Source: Lepidodermella squamata (Eukaryota > Gastrotricha). Taken from it: a stretch of 64,000 nt of DNA. The notes beneath the pieces were generated by a model that was not told the DNA's origin, did no database searches, and saw only the letters and a program-made list of their open reading frames with translations. A program made the position numbers and the translations under genes. This document shows positions 58,501 through 64,000 of the stretch, piece by piece. The first letter of the stretch is position 1; each line of letters opens with the position of its first letter. The DNA is taken from contig JBLDXI010000018.1 in assembly GCA_047495785.1 (NCBI GenBank), positions 558,001 to 622,000 of the forward strand. Direction: 5' to 3'.

Positions 58501-61500
58501 TCGTGCTCCACCGCGGTAAATCAGCCATATTCTGGCATCATTCGATAGTGGCAGCATTGCTAAACACGTTTGCAGCCGATTGGCGCACATTTCGGATGAC
58601 CGATATTTCGCTGCCAGCCAAAACGGCTGAAATCGCAGTTTTCGACCCTTGTGCGTATCACCACGATGCAGAATCGTGCTCCACCGCGGTAAATCAGCCA
58701 TATTCTGGCATCATTCGAGAGTGGCAGCGTTGCCAAACACGTTTGCAGCCGATTGGCGCACATATCGGATGACCGATATTTCGCTGCCAGCCAAAACGCC
58801 TGAAATCGCAGTTTTGGACCCTTGTGCGTATCACCATGATGCAGAATCGTGCTCCACCGCGGTAAATCAGCCATATTCTGGCATCATTCGATAGTGGCAG
58901 CATTGCCAAACACGTTTGCAGCCGATTGGCGCACATATCGGATGACCGATATTTCGCTGCCAGCCAAAACGGCTGAAATGGCCGTTTTAGACCATTGTGC
59001 GTATCACCACGATGCAGAATCGTGCTCCACCGCGGTAAATCAGACATATTCTGGCATCATTCGATAGTGGCAGCATTGCCAAACACGTTTGCAGCCGATT
59101 GGCGCACATATCGGATGACCGATATTTCGCTGCCAGCCAAAACGGCTGAAATCGCCGTTTTAGACCATTGTGCGTATCACCACGATGCAGAATCGTGCTC
59201 CACCGCGGTAAATCAGCCATATTCTGGCATCATTCGAGAGTGGCAGCATTGCCAAACACGTTTGCAGCCGATTGGCGCACATATCGGATGACCGATATTT
59301 CGCTGCCAGCCAAAACGGCTGAAATCGCAGTTTTCGACCCTTGTGCGTATCACCACGATGCAGAATCGTGCTCCACCGCGGTAAATCAGCCATATTCTGG
59401 CATCATTCGAGAGTGGCAGCATTGCCAAACACGTTTGCAGCCGATTGGCGCACATATCGGATGACCGATATTTCGCTGCCAGCCAAAACGCCTGAAATCG
59501 CAGTTTTGGACCCTTGTGCGTATCACCACGATGCAGAAACGTGCTCCACCGCGGTAAATCAGCCATATTCTGGCATCATTCGATAGTGGCAGCATTGCCA
59601 AACACGTTTGCAGCCGATTGGCGCACATATCGGATGACCGATATTTCGCTGCCAGCCAAAACGGCTGAAATGGCCGTTTTAGACCATTGTGCGTATCACC
59701 ACGATGCAGAATCGTGCTCCACCGCGGTAAATCAGACATATTCTGGCATCATTCGATAGTGGCAGCATTGCCAAACACGTTTGCAGCCGATTGGCGCACA
59801 TTTCGGATGACCGATATTTCGCTGCCAGCCAAAACGGCTGAAATCGCAGTTTTGGACCATTGTGCGTATCACCATGATGCAGAATCGTGCTCCACCGCGG
59901 TAAATCAGCCATATTCTGGCATCATTCGAGAGTGGCAGCGTTGCCAAACACGTTTGCAGCCGATTGGCGCACATTTCGGATGACCGATATTTCGCTGCCA
60001 GCCAAAACGGCTGATATCGCAGTTTTGGACCCTTGTGCGTGTCACCACGATGCAGAATCGTGCTCCACCGCGGTAAATCAGCCATATTCTGGCATCATTC
60101 GAGAGTGGCAGCATTGCCAAACACGTTTGCAGCCGATTGGCGCACATATCGGATGACCGATATTTCGCTGCCAGCCAAAACGGCTGATATCGCAGTTTTG
60201 GACCCTTGTGCGTATCACCACGATGCAGAATCGTGCTCCACCGCGGTAAATCAGCCATATTCTGGCATCATTCGAGAGTGGCAGCGTTGCCAAACACGTT
60301 TGCAGCCGATTGGCGCACATTTCGGATGACCGATATTTCGCTGCCAGCCCAAACGCCTGAAATCGCAGTTTTGGACCCTTGTGCGTATCACCACGATGCA
60401 GAATCGTGCTCCACCGCGGTAAATCAGACATATTCTGGCATCATTCGATAGTGGCAGCATTGCCAAACACGTTTGCAGCCGATTGGCGCACATTTCGGAT
60501 GACCGATATTTCGCTGCCAGCCAAAACGGCTGATATCGCAGTTTTGGACCCTTGTGCGTATCACCACGATGCAGAATCGTGCTCCACCGCGGTAAATCAG
60601 ACATATTCTGGCATCATTCGATAGTGGCAGCATTGCCAAACACGTTTGCAGCCGATTGGCGCACATTTCGGATGACCGATATTTCGCTGCCAGCCAAAAC
60701 GGCTGATATCGCAGTTTTGGACCCTTGTGCGTATCACCACGATGCAGAATCGTGCTCCACCGCGGTAAATCAGCCATATTCTGGCATCATTCGAGAGTGG
60801 CAGCGTTGCCAAACACGTTTGCAGCCGATTGGCGCACATATCGGATGACCGATATTTCGCTGCCAGCCAAAACGGCTGATATCGCAGTTTTGGACCCTTG
60901 TGCGTATCACCACGATGCAGAATCGTGCTCCACCGCGGTAAATCAGCCATATTCTGGCATCATTCGATAGTGGCAGCATTGCCAAACACGTTTGCAGCCG
61001 ATTGGCGCACATTTCGGATGACCGATATTTCGCTGCCAGCCAAAACGGCTGATATCGCAGTTTTCGACCCTTGTGCGTATCACCACGATGCAGAATCGTG
61101 CTCCACCGCGGTAAATCAGCCATATTCTGGCATCATTCGAGAGTGGCAGCATTGCCAAACACGTTTGCAGCCGATTGGCGCACATATCGGATGACCGATA
61201 TTTCGCTGCCAGCCAAAACGCCTGAAATCGCAGTTTTGGACCCTTGTGCGTATCACCACGATGCAGAAACGTGCTCCACCGCGGTAAATCAGCCATATTC
61301 TGGCATCATTCGATAGTGGCAGCATTGCCAAACACGTTTGCAGCCGATTGGCGCACATTTCGGATGACCGATATTTCGCTGCCAGCCAAAACGGCTGAAA
61401 TCGCAGTTTTGGACCATTGTGCGTATCACCATGATGCAGAATCGTGCTCCACCGCGGTAAATCAGCCATATTCTGGCATCATTCGAGAGTGGCAGCGTTG

Positions 61501-64000
61501 CCAAACACGTTTGCAGCCGATTGGCGCACATTTCGGATGACCGATATTTCGCTGCCAGCCAAAACGGCTGATATCGCAGTTTTGGACCCTTGTGCGTGTC
61601 ACCACGATGCAGAATCGTGCTCCACCGCGGTAAATCAGCCATATTCTGGCATCATTCGAGAGTGGCAGCATTGCCAAACACGTTTGCAGCCGATTGGCGC
61701 ACATATCGGATGACCGATATTTCGCTGCCAGCCAAAACGGCTGATATCGCAGTTTTGGACCCTTGTGCGTATCACCACGATGCAGAATCGTGCTCCACCG
61801 CGGTAAATCAGCCATATTCTGGCATCATTCGAGAGTGGCAGCGTTGCCAAACACGTTTGCAGCCGATTGGCGCACATTTCGGATGACCGATATTTCGCTG
61901 CCAGCCCAAACGCCTGAAATCGCAGTTTTGGACCCTTGTGCGTATCACCACGATGCAGAATCGTGCTCCACCGCGGTAAATCAGACATATTCTGGCATCA
62001 TTCGATAGTGGCAGCATTGCCAAACACGTTTGCAGCCGATTGGCGCACATATCGGATGACCGATATTTCGCTGCCAGCAAAAACGGCTGAAATCGCAGTT
62101 TTCGACCCTTGTGCGTATCACCACGATGCAGAATCGTGCTCCACCGCGGTAAATCAGACATATTCTGGCATCATTCGATAGTGGCAGCATTGCCAAACAC
62201 GTTTGCAGCCGATTGGCGCACATTTCGGATGACCGATATTTCGCTGCCAGCCAAAACGGCTGATATCGCAGTTTTGGACCCTTGTGCGTATCACCACGAT
62301 GCAGAATCGTGCTCCACCGCGGTAAATCAGCCATATTCTGGCATCATTCGAGAGTGGCAGCGTTGCCAAACACGTTTGCAGCCGATTGGCGCACATATCG
62401 GATGACCGATATTTCGCTGCCAGCCAAAACGGCTGATATCGCAGTTTTGGACCCTTGTGCGTATCACCACGATGCAGAATCGTGCTCCACCGCGGTAAAT
62501 CAGCCATATTCTGGCATCATTCGATAGTGGCAGCATTGCCAAACACGTTTGCAGCCGATTGGCGCACATTTCGGATGACCGATATTTCGCTGCCAGCCAA
62601 AACGGCTGATATCGCAGTTTTCGACCCTTGTGCGTATCACCACGATGCAGAAACGTGCTCCACCGCGGTAAATCAGCCATATTCTGGCATCATTCGATAG
62701 TGGCAGCATTGCCAAACACGTTTGCAGCCGATTGGCGCACATTTCGGATGACCGATATTTCGCTGCCAGCCAAAACGGCTGAAATCGCAGTTTTGGACCA
62801 TTGTGCGTATCACCATGATGCAGAATCGTGCTCCACCGCGGTAAATCAGCCATATTCTGGCATCATTCGAGAGTGGCAGCGTTGCCAAACACGTTTGCAG
62901 CCGATTGGCGCACATTTCGGATGACCGATATTTCGCTGCCAGCCAAAACGGCTGATATCGCAGTTTTGGACCCTTGTGCGTGTCACCACGATGCAGAATC
63001 GTGCTCCACCGCGGTAAATCAGCCATATTCTGGCATCATTCGAGAGTGGCAGCATTGCCAAACACGTTTGCAGCCGATTGGCGCACATATCGGATGACCG
63101 ATATTTCGCTGCCAGCCAAAACGGCTGATATCGCAGTTTTGGACCCTTGTGCGTATCACCACGATGCAGAATCGTGCTCCACCGCGGTAAATCAGCCATA
63201 TTCTGGCATCATTCGAGAGTGGCAGCGTTGCCAAACACGTTTGCAGCCGATTGGCGCACATTTCGGATGACCGATATTTCGCTGCCAGCCCAAACGCCTG
63301 AAATCGCAGTTTTGGACCCTTGTGCGTATCACCACGATGCAGAATCGTGCTCCACCGCGGTAAATCAGACATATTCTGGCATCATTCGATAGTGGCAGCA
63401 TTGCCAAACACGTTTGCAGCCGATTGGCGCACATATCGGATGACCGATATTTCGCTGCCAGCAAAAACGGCTGAAATCGCAGTTTTCGACCCTTGTGCGT
63501 ATCACCACGATGCAGAATCGTGCTCCACCGCGGTAAATCAGACATATTCTGGCATCATTCGATAGTGGCAGCATTGCCAAACACGTTTGCAGCCGATTGG
63601 CGCACATTTCGGATGACCGATATTTCGCTGCCAGCCAAAACGGCTGATATCGCAGTTTTGGACCCTTGTGCGTATCACCACGATGCAGAATCGTGCTCCA
63701 CCGCGGTAAATCAGCCATATTCTGGCATCATTCGAGAGTGGCAGCGTTGCCAAACACGTTTGCAGCCGATTGGCGCACATATCGGATGACCGATATTTCG
63801 CTGCCAGCCAAAACGGCTGATATCGCAGTTTTGGACCCTTGTGCGTATCACCACGATGCAGAATCGTGCTCCACCGCGGTAAATCAGCCATATTCTGGCA
63901 TCATTCGATAGTGGCAGCATTGCCAAACACGTTTGCAGCCGATTGGCGCACATTTCGGATGACCGATATTTCGCTGCCAGCCAAAACGGCTGATATCGCA
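31592..64000 (+). repeat. 173-bp satellite array, about 187 monomers, with higher-order structure
   Basis: Tandem head-to-tail copies of a 173-bp monomer (landmarks CGGATGACCGATATTTCGCT, CACCACGATGCAGAAT, CTCCACCGCGG, CATTCGATAGTGGCAG, CACGTTTGCAGCCGATTGGC). The same landmark recurs at exact multiples of 173 from 31834 to 63666 (184 monomers). Copies differ by substitutions at about ten preferred sites, for example ACATATCGG/ACATTTCGG, CGGCTG/CGCCTG, AAATCGCAG/ATATCGCAG/AAATGGCCG, TTTTGGACC/TTTTCGACC, CAGCCA/CAGACA and GATAGT/GAGAGT. The left edge at 31592 falls within a monomer; the right end is cut by the window. The length is close to a nucleosome repeat, and such arrays are usually centromeric or heterochromatic. 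The region is non-coding: open frames on both strands are produced by the repeat. Confidence 0.97.

Noticed and set aside
31592-64000. Hundreds of open frames of 60-117 codons on both strands in the array
   Set aside because: They repeat with the 173-bp monomer. Because 173 is not a multiple of three, each monomer is read in a new frame, so the products are by-products of the satellite. They occur on both strands equally and resemble no protein family.
31592-64000. CRISPR-like regular repeat
   Set aside because: There are no unique spacers: the whole 173-bp unit is repeated head to tail, and the window is eukaryotic.

Overview
The window is eukaryotic, from an invertebrate animal. Genes are split by GT-AG introns, intergenic and intronic DNA is full of triplet microsatellites and non-LTR and DNA transposon remnants, and the right half is one satellite array. 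The only clue to the host is the first gene. It is a tailless-type nuclear receptor with the P-box CDGCAG and a Drosophila-like SPAASS junction before the zinc fingers, which suggests an arthropod-like protostome. I do not name a species.

Layout. (1) 851-8407, plus strand: tailless (tll/NR2E1 class) in three coding exons (851-1136, 4232-4468, 6513-8407), with every splice phase consistent and a predicted product of 805 residues. It is about twice the usual family length because of Gln/Ala/Ser-rich low-complexity sequence between the DNA-binding and ligand-binding domains and inside the latter. (2) 10239-29075 or beyond, plus strand: one long gene for a secreted mosaic protein that I could thread through 16 exons with continuous phase. 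It has a signal peptide, a Cys-rich repeat region, then EGF, C-type lectin, C-type lectin, EGF, C-type lectin, C-type lectin (the last incomplete). The order and splice phases show that an EGF-CTLD-CTLD block was duplicated. (3) The large introns of this gene (10665-13872, 15625-21293, 21709-25773, 26175-28683) are nests of mobile DNA. They hold RTE-like and CR1/Jockey-like LINEs, a tRNA-derived SINE that shares its 3' tail with the RTE-like LINE, mariner-like and TTAA-flanked (piggyBac-like) elements, several foldback elements and a nearly perfect 132-bp inverted repeat. The exons themselves are intact.

(4) 31592-64000, running off the window: about 187 tandem copies of a 173-bp satellite monomer in one orientation. 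There is no net length change over at least 184 monomers and no inserted element. Higher-order blocks of 4, 5, 8, 11 and 15 monomers are visible, as is a longer block repeated 94 monomers away. Open frames in the array are by-products of the repeat and are not genes.

The two genes have no evident functional link: one is a nuclear transcription factor of head and brain patterning, the other a secreted adhesion or recognition protein. The most unusual features are the exact 173-bp periodicity with nested higher-order structure, the in-frame stopless mini-introns at a fixed cysteine codon of the lectin domains, and the readable insertion history in the lectin gene introns.
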